Of a stretch of DNA of 64,000 bases, positions 17,428-27,200 are shown one piece after another; position 1 is the stretch's first letter, and each line of letters starts with the position of its first letter. The notes below the pieces were generated by a model that made no database searches, was not told the origin of the DNA, and worked only from the letters and a program-made list of their open reading frames with translations. Source of the stretch: SKVR01 sp037441525. GTDB taxonomy: Bacteria; Bacteroidota; Bacteroidia; Bacteroidales; UBA7960. The translations under genes and the position numbers were made by a program. The stretch is from positions 186,001 through 250,000 of the forward strand of contig JBBISA010000001.1 of assembly GCA_037441525.1 (NCBI GenBank), given 5' to 3'.

Positions 17428-17925
17428 TTATTGAATAGATTTCTTTATTTCAGAACTCATCTGGTGAACTTTTTCTTCGAGGGATTTTTTAAACGAAATG
17501 ATTTTTTCGAGTAAAACAACATCGGATGATGCCAGAATCTGGGCGGCCAGAATGCCTGCATTGCGGGCGCCGTCAAGTGCAACGGTTGCTACTGGCACTC
17601 CTGCAGGCATTTGAAGTATAGACAGCACCGAATCCCACCCATCGATACTATTTGATGATTTTACGGGCACCCCGATTACCGGCAATGGAGTAAGTGAGGC
17701 AATCATCCCTGGCAAATGGGCTGCACCACCTGCTCCTGCTATTATTACTCTTATACCTCGTTGATGGGCATTCTGGGCAAAATCGAACATTTTTGCCGGG
17801 GTGCGATGGGCTGAAACAATATCAGTTTCTGTATCAATGCCCAATTCTTATTAAACCTTAAGGGCTTCTTCCATTACCCTCATATCGGAAATGCTTCCCA
17901 TTACAATGGCGACCTGTGCATTCAT
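17428..17925 (-). pseudogene. purE: N5-carboxyaminoimidazole ribonucleotide mutase with two tandem in-frame TAA codons
   Basis: PurE catalyses the rearrangement of N5-CAIR (made by PurK) to CAIR in purine synthesis. Read from the ATG at 17925 the frame gives the family N-terminus (AIVMGSISD at residues 6-14), then TAA TAA at codons 25 and 26 (17848-17853), then continues in the same frame with ELGIDTETDIVSAHRTP, GAGGAAHLPGM and a normal C-terminus to 17428. All catalytic loops (GSxSD, SAHRTP with its His, GAGGAAHLPG) are intact, and the spacing across the stops equals that of normal PurE, so there is no net frameshift. One missing T and one extra A within 9 nt would explain both stops. Alternatives are a sequencing error, a recent mutation, or reinitiation at the TTG at 17844. 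It is 149 nt behind purK. Confidence 0.85.
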
Positions 17926-18074
17926 AACGCTTATTTAGTTAGTTCGTATTTTTTATAAGTGTTTATCGATATGCAGATAAGTATTGCAAGAAACCTGAGC
18001 AAAGATGTAAAAAATCCAAGTATGTTCGTTCCTGGTTAATACAGGCTTTTCGAATCCTAACCCCTAAGAACCCA

Positions 18075-19235
18075 CTATTTCGATATTACTTTAAGAATAT
18101 CCTTCACTTTAAGTGCATTTTCCCTGGCCATTTGGATGGTAGATGCTGTAATGGTTACATGCCCCATTTTACGGTTAGGCCGGGTTTCAGTTTTACCATA
18201 AAGATGCATATATGCTCCTTCTATACCAAGCATCTGTTCAGCTCCTTCATAAACAACGGGGCCGGAAAAGCCTTCTTCACCTGTTAAATTAACCATTATC
18301 GCAGGGCGTATCTGTTGGGTGCTTCCAAGCGGAAATCCAAGTATTGCCCTTAGATGTTGTTCAAACTGTGATGTTATACAGGCTTCGATGGTTAAATGAC
18401 CGCTGTTATGAACCCTTGGAGCACATTCATTTATCCAGATGGTACCATCTCGATTAACAAACATTTCAATGGCAAGTACACCTACTATGCCGAGTTTTCT
18501 GATTAGGTCCATTGAAATAGCTGCAGCTGTATCCAATGTACTTTGGAGCAAGCTCGCCGGGCAATATACATATTCAACCAGGTTGGCCACCGGATGGAAT
18601 GACATCTCAACAGGAGGAAATGTTTTAATCTCTCCATTCTGATTACGGACTGCCACCAGGGCTATTTCATGTTCAACGGCAGCAAGCTCCTCAATAAGCC
18701 CGGGTGTATCAGGAATATCATTGATTTCGCCAGGATTTCTGATGATTCTTACCCCCCTGCCATCGTATCCGCCTGTGGCTGCCTTCCATACATAAGGCAA
18801 CTGAAATGGAATCTTATCAAGCTTTTTGAGCATTTCTGCCCTGCTCCTGAAGCCAAACCATGGCGCAGTTGGTATATTATTGTCCGTGTAAAACTGCTTC
18901 TGAAAAACCTTGTTTTGAATCATTTCAACAATATCCGGCTGGGGAAATACCTTCTTTCCCATTGCCTGCAAATCCCTGAGAGCATGGGTATTTACACTTT
19001 CGATTTCGATAGTAATGATATCGCAATCCGAACCAAACTTCATTACTGTTTCATAATCATTAAAGTTGCCCTGTACAAATTGTTTACATCCGTTACTACA
19101 TGGAGCATCGGCTGAGGGGTCGAGCACTTTTGTAAAAAGGTCGTAACGGCGGGTAACATCAAGTAGCATTTTGCCCAGTTGGCCACCACCCAAAATGCCT
19201 ATTTTCAATGATGTTGAAGAGAAATAGTTTTCCAT
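18075..19235 (-). CDS. purK: N5-carboxyaminoimidazole ribonucleotide synthase
   Basis: ATP-grasp carboxylase of 386 aa that makes N5-CAIR from AIR, bicarbonate and ATP. The N-terminal domain starts with KIGILGGGQLGKMLLDV (residues ~11-27), the ATP-grasp core includes PYVWKAATGGYDGRGVRI and LIEELAAVEHEIALVAVRN, and the metal/substrate region reads WINECAPRVHNSGHLTIEA. Length is typical. The product is the substrate of PurE, encoded next on the same strand; the damaged purE therefore matters for the whole pathway unless another copy exists. The 149-nt gap between the two is longer than usual for this pair. Confidence 0.96.
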   Translation of the reverse strand: MENYFSSTSLKIGILGGGQLGKMLLDVTRRYDLFTKVLDPSADAPCSNGCKQFVQGNFNDYETVMKFGSDCDIITIEIESVNTHALRDLQAMGKKVFPQPDIVEMIQNKVFQKQFYTDNNIPTAPWFGFRSRAEMLKKLDKIPFQLPYVWKAATGGYDGRGVRIIRNPGEINDIPDTPGLIEELAAVEHEIALVAVRNQNGEIKTFPPVEMSFHPVANLVEYVYCPASLLQSTLDTAAAISMDLIRKLGIVGVLAIEMFVNRDGTIWINECAPRVHNSGHLTIEACITSQFEQHLRAILGFPLGSTQQIRPAIMVNLTGEEGFSGPVVYEGAEQMLGIEGAYMHLYGKTETRPNRKMGHVTITASTIQMARENALKVKDILKVISK

Positions 19236-19362
19236 GAAATATCAGGTATTTGTGCGGCAAAGGTAAAAAATTAAAAGCTATGGTTTTCTGGCATTTAAAA
19301 AGGTAAAATAAATTGCGGTGTTTAAGATTTTGTGAATTCGATGCACCATAGGCTAAAAAAAC

Positions 19363-19370
19363 TATCTTTG
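19363..19370 (+). promoter_or_regulatory. Possible -7 element for the outer membrane protein genes
   Basis: TATCTTTG fits TAnnTTTG, about 66 nt before the ATG at 19436. No TTG is found at the 19-21 nt spacing, so only the -7 box is supported. Confidence 0.4.
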
Positions 19371-19435
19371 CCATGCAACCTAACTGGGTATTAGTATTTA
19401 CCTTATGATTCTTTTGAATAGTGAATATCATTTGT

Positions 19436-20254
19436 ATGATTAGGAATTTTATAAGTTTACTTTTTGTCTTACTGGTTTATTCGTTTGCTTATTCGGGCAA
19501 CGGTAATTACCCTTTTGGAGGTCGTGGAGCAGGAATGGGTAACGCAACTGTTACCCTCTACGATTTCTGGGCCATGAGCTATAATCAGGCTGGTTTGTCA
19601 CGGCTGAAAAACCCAACGGCAGGTGTTTTTTTCGAAAACCGTTTTTTGGTCAAAGAGCTTAGCTTTGGTGCCGCAGCATTTGCTATTCCTGTAAATGCAG
19701 GAGTTGTGGGCGCCAGTTTCACCTATTTTGGTTTCGAATACTATAACGAAACTAAGGTTGGGCTGGCCTATGCACGCGATTTTGGAGAAAGGTTTTCTTT
19801 TGGTGTGCAGCTCAATTACCAAAATACCGGCATTGGCGAAAGCTATGGAAACCAAGGCAATCTCACATTCGAAGGAGGTGCCATTTTTCATATTCTGCCC
19901 CAACTGGCTATTGGTATGCACGTGTTTAATCCCCTTCGGGCCAAGGTAGGTGACTTTGCCGACGAACGTATCCCAACAGTTTTTAAAACCGGCCTTGGAT
20001 ATACCTTTTCTGATAAGGCAATGGCCATTCTCGAAATAGAGAAAAGCCTCAATCACGAGCCCATTGTTAAGGCTGGCATAGAATACCGTATTATAGAACC
20101 AATTTATATCAGGGGTGGGATTGGTACCAACCCATCAACCAACTCCTTTGGCTTTGGACTTAACCTTGGTAATCTGCAATTAGATATGGCCACAAATTAC
20201 CATTATGTTCTGGGTTATTCTCCCCAGGTTAGTTTTATTTACCATTTTAAATAA
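19436..20254 (+). CDS. Outer membrane beta-barrel protein, PorV/PorQ-like
   Basis: Predicted outer membrane barrel of 272 aa. A signal peptide (MIRNFISLLFVLLVYSFAYS) precedes a glycine-rich motif FGGRGAGMGNATVTLYDFWA, then AMSYNQAGLSRLKNP, both typical of PorV/PorQ-type proteins that have a FadL-like fold. Alternating amphipathic strands run to the end, which finishes with an aromatic strand VSFIYHFK. PorV/PorQ members assist type IX secretion or cargo handling, but this one could be a plain structural relative. The GTG at 19421 would add residues before the signal peptide, so the ATG at 19436 is used. The HhH-barrel gene begins 31 nt downstream, likely in the same transcript. Confidence 0.8.
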   Translation: MIRNFISLLFVLLVYSFAYSGNGNYPFGGRGAGMGNATVTLYDFWAMSYNQAGLSRLKNPTAGVFFENRFLVKELSFGAAAFAIPVNAGVVGASFTYFGFEYYNETKVGLAYARDFGERFSFGVQLNYQNTGIGESYGNQGNLTFEGGAIFHILPQLAIGMHVFNPLRAKVGDFADERIPTVFKTGLGYTFSDKAMAILEIEKSLNHEPIVKAGIEYRIIEPIYIRGGIGTNPSTNSFGFGLNLGNLQLDMATNYHYVLGYSPQVSFIYHFK

Positions 20255-20285
20255 TCCCACATTTCGGTACTGATAAATCTGGCGA

Positions 20286-22403
20286 ATGAGAAAGGCAATC
20301 ATAACAGTAGCTACCCTTTGTTTCTTTTCCGTGTGCCTTTTGGCACAGGAACCTGAAACATTGGAGCAGAACCCTCCAGTTGTTGTACCCGAAATGCCTG
20401 TGGAAGAAGATGAATTTCAACAGCGTATAGAAGCCCTGATTGAAGATAGTGAAGATGATATTGATGTTTCGGATTTACTTGAAGAACTTGAATTACTCAG
20501 ACAACGCCCCTTAAACCTTAACCATTCCACTGCCGACGAGTTGCGCAGGCTTTATCTTTTATCAGAAATACAGATTAACAACCTGATATTGCATAGAAGT
20601 AGATTTGGCAATCTAATAAGTATGCTCGAATTGCAGACTGTAGAAGGTTTCGACGCGCAAACCATTGACAGGATAAGACCTTTTGTTTTTGTAAGTGAAG
20701 TAGCCGCAAGAAGGCAAATGACCTTAGATGATGTGTTGCGGCGGGGGACCAGCCAATTATTTATCAGATACCAGCAATTTGTGGAGGAACAAAAGGGATT
20801 TTCATCTATCGATCCCGAAGAACTCGAGAAAAATCCCAATGCCCGTTACCTGGGTTCACCTTACCGACTCTATTCCCGTTACCGTTTTACCTATTACAAC
20901 AACCTTAGCGTTGGCATTACAGCGGAAAAAGACCCAGGCGAAGAGTTTTTTAAAGGCTCCCAGCAAAAGGGGTTCGATTTTTACTCTGCCCACTTTTATG
21001 TTAGGGATTTTGGCAAAATTAAGTCACTGGCTCTGGGCGACTTTCAGGTTCAGTTTGGACAAGGATTGACCTTATGGTCAGGTTTGGCATTTGGTAAAAG
21101 CAGTGAAGCTGTGTATGTGAAAAAAAATGGTTTGGGTCTAAGGCCTTATACTTCGGTTGATGAAAATAACTATATGCGGGGTGCGGGGACTACCCTTCAA
21201 TTTGGCAAGCTCGAATTTACCGCCTTTTATTCAGGCAAAAACCGCGATGCTAATGTCATTGAAGTGGATGCCATTACCCAGGAGGCCCTGGTAATTAACA
21301 GTCTGCAACAAACCGGCCTGCATCGCACCCCGCGCGAACTTAGCAATAAAAACTCGATACGTGAAGAGTATATGGGAGGAAATATTACCTTCAGAAATCC
21401 CTCTTTGCAGGTGGGTGTTACCGGATATATAATGGAGCTTGGAGCCGAATTCAAGCGAAATCTTTCGTTTTACAATCAATTTGATTTCAACAGCAAAACC
21501 AATTGGAACCTGGGTACTGATTATAACTATGTTTTCAAAAATTTCAATTTCTTTGGTGAGATAGCCATGGGTAAAAGCGATGGTTATGCATTCCTGAACG
21601 GGGTTATGATGAGCATCGATCCACGGTTGAGCCTGAGTGTGCTTCACCGGAAATTTTTGGTTGATTACCAGTCGGTGCTTAGCGTTGCATTCTCAGAAAA
21701 TACAAGGGTTAGCAACGAAAACGGATTGTTTTTTGGGCTTAATGCCAAACTTAGTCGCACACTAAGCCTAAATGCCTATGCCGACCATTTCTCATTTCCC
21801 TGGATGAAATTCAGAACCTACAGCCCTTCAAGGGGTTACGATTATTTGGCACAGATTAATTATCGTCCCGAAAGGCGTATTGAGATTTACGCACGTTATC
21901 GTATTAAAAACAAACCTTTGAATTCACCCGATGTGGCTGCTGTAAGATACCTCGATGACCAAACCCGTCAAAACTTTCGCCTTCACTTCAGTTACCCCAT
22001 ATCCCCATCATTCACCCTAAAAAACCGACTTGAATGGATTGAATATGCACATGGCAATAAAAAGCAAAATGGTTTTCTGATTTACCAGGATATTACCTAC
22101 CGTAATTTTGCAAGTCCATTGTCTGTCACTTTCAGGTATGCCCTTTTTGATACCGACGGCTATGATTCAAGGATTTATGCCTACGAAAATGATGTTCTTT
22201 ACGCCTTTTCATTCCCTTTTTATTCTGAAAAGGGGCACAGGGCATATATGGTTGTGCGCTACAGGTTGAACCGATTTACTGATATTCAGGCAAGGGTTGC
22301 GCAAACCTTTTATACCAATCGCAACAGCATTGGTAGCGGGTTGGATATGATAAATGGTAACAGCCGCACCGAGATTAAGGGGCTAATCAGGTTTCGGTTT
22401 TAA
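20286..22403 (+). CDS. Exported helix-hairpin-helix protein with beta-barrel-like body
   Basis: Protein of 705 aa. After a signal peptide (MRKAIITVATLCFFSVCLLA) and an acidic, Pro/Glu-rich linker comes a ComEA/T2SK-like double helix-hairpin-helix domain (~70-140): RPLNLNHSTADELRRLYLL then FGNLISMLELQTVEGFD. The remaining ~540 residues are amphipathic beta strands rich in Tyr/Phe, such as LFIRYQQFVEE, LALGDFQVQFGQGLTLW and a last strand EIKGLIRFRF ending in Phe, as in outer membrane barrels. HhH domains usually bind DNA without sequence preference, so a periplasmic HhH joined to a barrel is consistent with DNA binding at the cell surface, but no function is proven. It is cotranscribed with the PorV-like gene. 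Confidence 0.75.
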   Translation: MRKAIITVATLCFFSVCLLAQEPETLEQNPPVVVPEMPVEEDEFQQRIEALIEDSEDDIDVSDLLEELELLRQRPLNLNHSTADELRRLYLLSEIQINNLILHRSRFGNLISMLELQTVEGFDAQTIDRIRPFVFVSEVAARRQMTLDDVLRRGTSQLFIRYQQFVEEQKGFSSIDPEELEKNPNARYLGSPYRLYSRYRFTYYNNLSVGITAEKDPGEEFFKGSQQKGFDFYSAHFYVRDFGKIKSLALGDFQVQFGQGLTLWSGLAFGKSSEAVYVKKNGLGLRPYTSVDENNYMRGAGTTLQFGKLEFTAFYSGKNRDANVIEVDAITQEALVINSLQQTGLHRTPRELSNKNSIREEYMGGNITFRNPSLQVGVTGYIMELGAEFKRNLSFYNQFDFNSKTNWNLGTDYNYVFKNFNFFGEIAMGKSDGYAFLNGVMMSIDPRLSLSVLHRKFLVDYQSVLSVAFSENTRVSNENGLFFGLNAKLSRTLSLNAYADHFSFPWMKFRTYSPSRGYDYLAQINYRPERRIEIYARYRIKNKPLNSPDVAAVRYLDDQTRQNFRLHFSYPISPSFTLKNRLEWIEYAHGNKKQNGFLIYQDITYRNFASPLSVTFRYALFDTDGYDSRIYAYENDVLYAFSFPFYSEKGHRAYMVVRYRLNRFTDIQARVAQTFYTNRNSIGSGLDMINGNSRTEIKGLIRFRF

Positions 22404-22440
22404 TAAAAAGATTGGAAGGAGAAAGAATTTTCCACCATTT

Positions 22441-22470
22441 TTGGCGCCAACCCCATTTTCCATAACTTTG
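22441..22470 (+). promoter_or_regulatory. Promoter of the POT transporter gene
   Basis: Exact consensus: -33 TTG (22441-22443), 19-nt spacer, -7 TAACTTTG (22463-22470), 59 nt before the ATG at 22530. Confidence 0.75.
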
Positions 22471-22529
22471 CGGCCACATATCCTAAAAAAACAGAATTAA
22501 CGGATTTACTAACCAAAACCATTTAAAAT

Positions 22530-24095
22530 ATGGATTTAGCATTAGGATTACTTATTTTCGGGTGGATTTTTGTGCTTGTATGGGTGCCCATTGTTATAAT
22601 GAGCCAGCGAAAAGCTCACCCCAAAGCCCTTTTTGCATTGTTTTTTGCAGAAATGTGGGAAAGGTTTTCGTTTTATGGAATGCGGGCACTCCTGATTCTT
22701 TACATGACCAAGGTACTTTTCGATCAAATGGCACAAGGTGAGGCCGACGCCCGCGCTTACGGCATTTATGGTGCTTACAATGCCCTTCTTTATGCAGCTC
22801 CCCTGTTAGGTGGACTGCTGGCCGACCGCATTATGGGTTTCAGGCATGCTATTATTCTGGGGGGTATTTTTATGGCCCTTGGCCAATTTACCCTGGCTGC
22901 TTCGGCAGGTGCGGGACTGGGCGAATTGAGCTTCTTTATTGGCCTTTCATTGTTAACCGTTGGAAACGGCTTTTTCAAGCCCAACATTTCAAGTTTCCTG
23001 GGCACTTTTTATGAAAAGAACGATCCCCGCAAAGACAGAGCATTTACCATTTTTTATATGGGTATAAACATTGGTGCTTTCCTTGCGCCGCTAACCTGCG
23101 GTTACCTCGGCCAACGCATCGACTGGTCGTTAGGATTCCTTGTTGCTGGTGTTGGAATGGTTGCCGGTATTATTGTGTTTTATTTCAGCCGTCATATTTT
23201 CGAGTCAATGGGAACTCCTCCCAACGTTCAGGAATACAAAAAACCTTTCGTTCTTGGTTTAAGCAGGCAATGGCTTATTATCATCGGTTCCTTCCTTATA
23301 ATCCCTGTATTTTCTCTATTGATAAATGCAGAATTGGTTACAAGCTATATACTTGTAATTGGTGGTGTGGCAATTATCGGATACCTGATTATTACATCGC
23401 TCAGGGCCGAGGACAAAGCACAGGGACAGCGTATGATCGTATTTATCTTCCTGTTCTTTTTCCATATGATTTTCTGGATGTTATTTGAGCAGGCAGGAGG
23501 ATCGCTTAACATATTAACTGATCGTTATGTAAATCTGCATGGGTTAGAGGCATCACAGCTTCAATCTTTAAACCCATTGTATATTATCCTTTTAGCGCCT
23601 GTTTTTTCCTGGATATGGTCGCGGCTAAGCAAAGTGGGCAAGGAACCACGCACCCCAACCAAATTCCTGTTAGGATTGCTGCAAATGGCTGCAGGATATT
23701 TTATTATTGTATGGGGTATTCGCAGTGTAATTGGCACCGCCGATCAGGGTACACTGGTTCCGCTTATTTTCCTTTTTGGAATGTATTTGTTTCATACCAC
23801 TGGTGAGTTAAGTCTATCGCCTGTTGGGCTTTCTGTGGTAACTAAACTGGCCCCTGCCAAGGTGGTTGGGTTTGTAATGGGAGCCTGGTTTCTTTCCATT
23901 GCTTTTGCCCATAAAATTGCCGGCGAACTGGGTAAATTAATTGCTGAGCCACAAGAAACCGCCCTGGCTTCAGATGCACTTAAAGCGTTTGCTGATGTTT
24001 ACCTGATGTGGGGTGTTTATATCGTACTGGGAATTGCCTTGATACTGTTATTGCTTTCTCCTATTCTTAAGAAATGGATGCATGGTGTGCATTAA
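22530..24095 (+). CDS. Proton-dependent oligopeptide transporter (POT/PTR2 family)
   Basis: Inner-membrane di/tripeptide-proton symporter of 521 aa with 14 predicted helices. The proton-coupling motif ExxER is Glu41-Met-Trp-Glu44-Arg45 in EMWERFSFYGMRALL, and the PTR2 signature is FTIFYMGINIGAFLAPLTCGYLG (helix 5). A second signature, FEQAGGSLNILTDRYV, fits helix 7. The first ~22 residues form an extra hydrophobic segment. It has its own exact promoter and a terminator after the stop, so it is a single-gene unit. A peptide-binding lipoprotein at 13.8-15.5 kb is not linked to it. Confidence 0.94.
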   Translation: MDLALGLLIFGWIFVLVWVPIVIMSQRKAHPKALFALFFAEMWERFSFYGMRALLILYMTKVLFDQMAQGEADARAYGIYGAYNALLYAAPLLGGLLADRIMGFRHAIILGGIFMALGQFTLAASAGAGLGELSFFIGLSLLTVGNGFFKPNISSFLGTFYEKNDPRKDRAFTIFYMGINIGAFLAPLTCGYLGQRIDWSLGFLVAGVGMVAGIIVFYFSRHIFESMGTPPNVQEYKKPFVLGLSRQWLIIIGSFLIIPVFSLLINAELVTSYILVIGGVAIIGYLIITSLRAEDKAQGQRMIVFIFLFFFHMIFWMLFEQAGGSLNILTDRYVNLHGLEASQLQSLNPLYIILLAPVFSWIWSRLSKVGKEPRTPTKFLLGLLQMAAGYFIIVWGIRSVIGTADQGTLVPLIFLFGMYLFHTTGELSLSPVGLSVVTKLAPAKVVGFVMGAWFLSIAFAHKIAGELGKLIAEPQETALASDALKAFADVYLMWGVYIVLGIALILLLLSPILKKWMHGVH

Positions 24096-24120
24096 AGAAA
24101 TGGGCTTAAAAAAAGAAAAG

Positions 24121-24153
24121 AGGCTGTCTCAAAAGTAGAGGCAGCCTTTTTTT
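24121..24153 (+). terminator. Rho-independent terminator of the POT gene
   Basis: Ten-pair stem with one G-T pair (24121-24130 with 24138-24147), 7-nt loop, then a T run to 24153. It begins 26 nt after the stop codon. Confidence 0.85.
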
Positions 24154-24218
24154 ATAGTTTATTTCATCCGGAAAGTCATTAACAAGTATACAGAACTAAC
24201 GACTGAGCGGGTTTTAAC

Positions 24219-27200
24219 CTACCATCCTGGCCAGAAGTTCAATCCGTAAACCATTGGCCATCGTGCATTAAGCGTAAAGGGGAAAGCGATATAAGGTTCA
24301 AGCACCAAGGCACCGAAAAGATTTATTCTAATTGATGGCCCTGTTGAAAATACCGGATACCTGTATTCAGGAGAGATTTTATCGGGATTGAAAGTAACTT
24401 TTGAACCCTCGTTCCAGGCAAGCCCGGCATCAAGAAACCAGTTGAGTTCGGTAAAGAAAAAACCGCTTGATATGAGTGCAAGCCTTTCAGGGCCGGTAAA
24501 AGGCACTTTCAGTTCAAGGCCACCCATAAGGATGCGGGTTCCCTGTAACTTATTAAAGGAGAATGCACCCTCATTATCAAAAATCTTATCGCGAACCCGG
24601 TATAGCGAGTTATAATCAAACCCCCTTAAAAACCCCGGATAGCCCAGATAAAGTGGATAGAACAGGTTATTGAAAGAATCTTTGCCATACCGGCCATAAT
24701 GGGTTGCCCTGAAGGCAAGGCTGAATGGTTTCCTGAAGAAATACTTTCGGTAATCGGCTGTAAGATTATACATATCAATTTCTCCGAAGAATTTTTCGGC
24801 ACTGAACCTGTACCTATGGCCAGTCATTGGTGAAGCCATCCCAAAATATGAATTATCTCCGATGTAACCAAGGCTGGCTCTTTGCAGATTAAATCCACTT
24901 GGTGCATCGCCCTTGGTTCGATCCTGGAATCGTGGAAAGCCGAATTCATCATAGTAGGTATGGAAAATATCCTGCCTGAAATAATACCATGCATGGCTGA
25001 GACTGGCCTCAATTCTGCGCGTGGTAGAGATGGGATAAAACGCAAACATGCCCATCTGAGTTTCAAAGGTTCGTTGAATTACAAACTGATAATCAAGATA
25101 GTTGACACCGTTTATTTCTCTCTGCCCCAATGCCAGGTAAGCAAAGGGATATGGAATGTGGGATACCGTTCCACCCCAACTAATGCGTTTCTTCTGGTTA
25201 ACATAGGCTACTTGCCCACCAAAATCGTAGATTTCGCCATTAACAGCCAGCATACTGTATAGCTGGTGATTACCAATAATATCGCTAAACATCATAGCGA
25301 CACCACCCGACATGCCAGTGCCAAAACGGCTGGTGGCCGCTCCTACTCCACTGCTGCCTATGTAGGTTAATCCAAACTGTGGCCTGAAGGTTTTAACCTG
25401 GAAAGAATCAACAGGAAATACCGGCGTTCTTGTATCCTGCTCCAGGAACCTGTCAACAACAGGAATTGAGTTTCGAACCAATGGAGCCAGGGTTGCCGCA
25501 GTCATATTTACATCGTAGGGGTTTACTTCAACAGAAGAAAAATCTGATAATCTTGCCTTATAAACAGAATATTTACCTTCATGAAAATAGCTGTAGGTTA
25601 CATCGCCTGTATTACGGGCTACTGAAATTGCGGGCGAAAGTTCGGTAATACCGGTTATTCCTGTGAAATAATCGGTCAATCTGAATAACTTTTCATCTTC
25701 CAGGTTATACAGGTAAAGGTTTCTGAAACCATCGCGGTTGGAGAGAAAATAAATGCCTGTTCCGGTTTCGTTGAAAACCGGATTGATATTTTTTGCTCCG
25801 GGAAACAGATCAAGAACCTTCACCGGACGACCGGGAGCTTGCATATCCATCATTCCCACATAAAAACTGTAGCTAAGAGTGTCATGATTATTTTTTTCGG
25901 GCAACAGGTCGGTAGCAAAGGTAAGAAAACGTCCGTCGGGCGACCATGAAGGGTGAATGTATGAATACCTGTCGTTGGTGATTTGCTCAACTTTTCTGGT
26001 TTCCAAATCCAACATGTAAAGGTTACCAACTCCATCAACCAGGCCTGAAAACACCACATGGCGACCATCGGGCGACCAGGCAGGGTTGTTGAGTGATGGG
26101 ATACCCCTAACGGGAATAGTACGCGAACGGCGGGGATTTCTGGCATCAACAATTACCAGTTGATTTTTCCCCTTTTTTACTGCTACATGAATAAACTTAC
26201 GGCCATCAGGCGACCAGGTGCCCACCGACTCGAAAAAGTTGAAAGCATCAATGTCTGCACTACGGGTAGTACTTGATAGCTTGCGGATTATACGTCCGGT
26301 TTCGGCATTGGCAAGAAACAGGTCAAGCGAAAACAGGTCGCGCTCTGAAAAGAATGCAATATGCTTACCATCAGGACTTAGCGATGGTGAAATATTAAGA
26401 TTACCCGCATTACCTTCGTCGAGCAGTTTTCGTCCAACAGGTACCAACCTTGCCGAATCCTGCATAAATTGCTTAAAATGTGTAATATTTGCAGTTTTCC
26501 AAAGATTAGATACCGTATTGGCATTAAGACCAATAACTCGTTCAATGGCAAGTTCATAACCAAATTTAGCTGTTTCCTTATACAATGGTACAATAACATC
26601 GTCGCCCCAGGTGCGGCCAAGAAATGCCACAAACGAATGACCATAGCGATAGGGATTATAGGAATAGTCGCGGGTCATGTCTTTGAGGGATGGGAATTTA
26701 TCTTCCCTTACCGCTTCCCTTATGATCATAGCAGTGTTAGCGTCGACACTACCGATAGAAAAATATTCAGCCATCCCTTCCACCAGCCAAAGCGGAAGGT
26801 TTCGCAAAGAATTCAGAGAAAGAGAATCATCAATAAACAGTGCTCTGAAATGAAAAACGTGCACAAGTTCATGACCAATAACATGGTCGGTTTGGGCATT
26901 TGATTCGAGCACGGGAATTACGACCCTGTTTTTTAGAGCTTCGGTAACGCCCTGGGTACCCAGTCCTATGGTGCCACTGATTGCAGTTGTTTGTTGAAAA
27001 TCGGGATGATTCTGGTAAATAAGAATGGGACTTGGTTTTTCGAATGTATCCTTAAATAGTTTTTGATGCCGGACATACCAATGTTCAAAGCGATTGGCTA
27101 AGCCATTAATCACCGAATCATTATCAAAATAATGGTAAATAGTGAAATTTGGCGACTGATAAACCTTGAAGTCAAATGAGCGGTAGTTGGGTTTATTACG

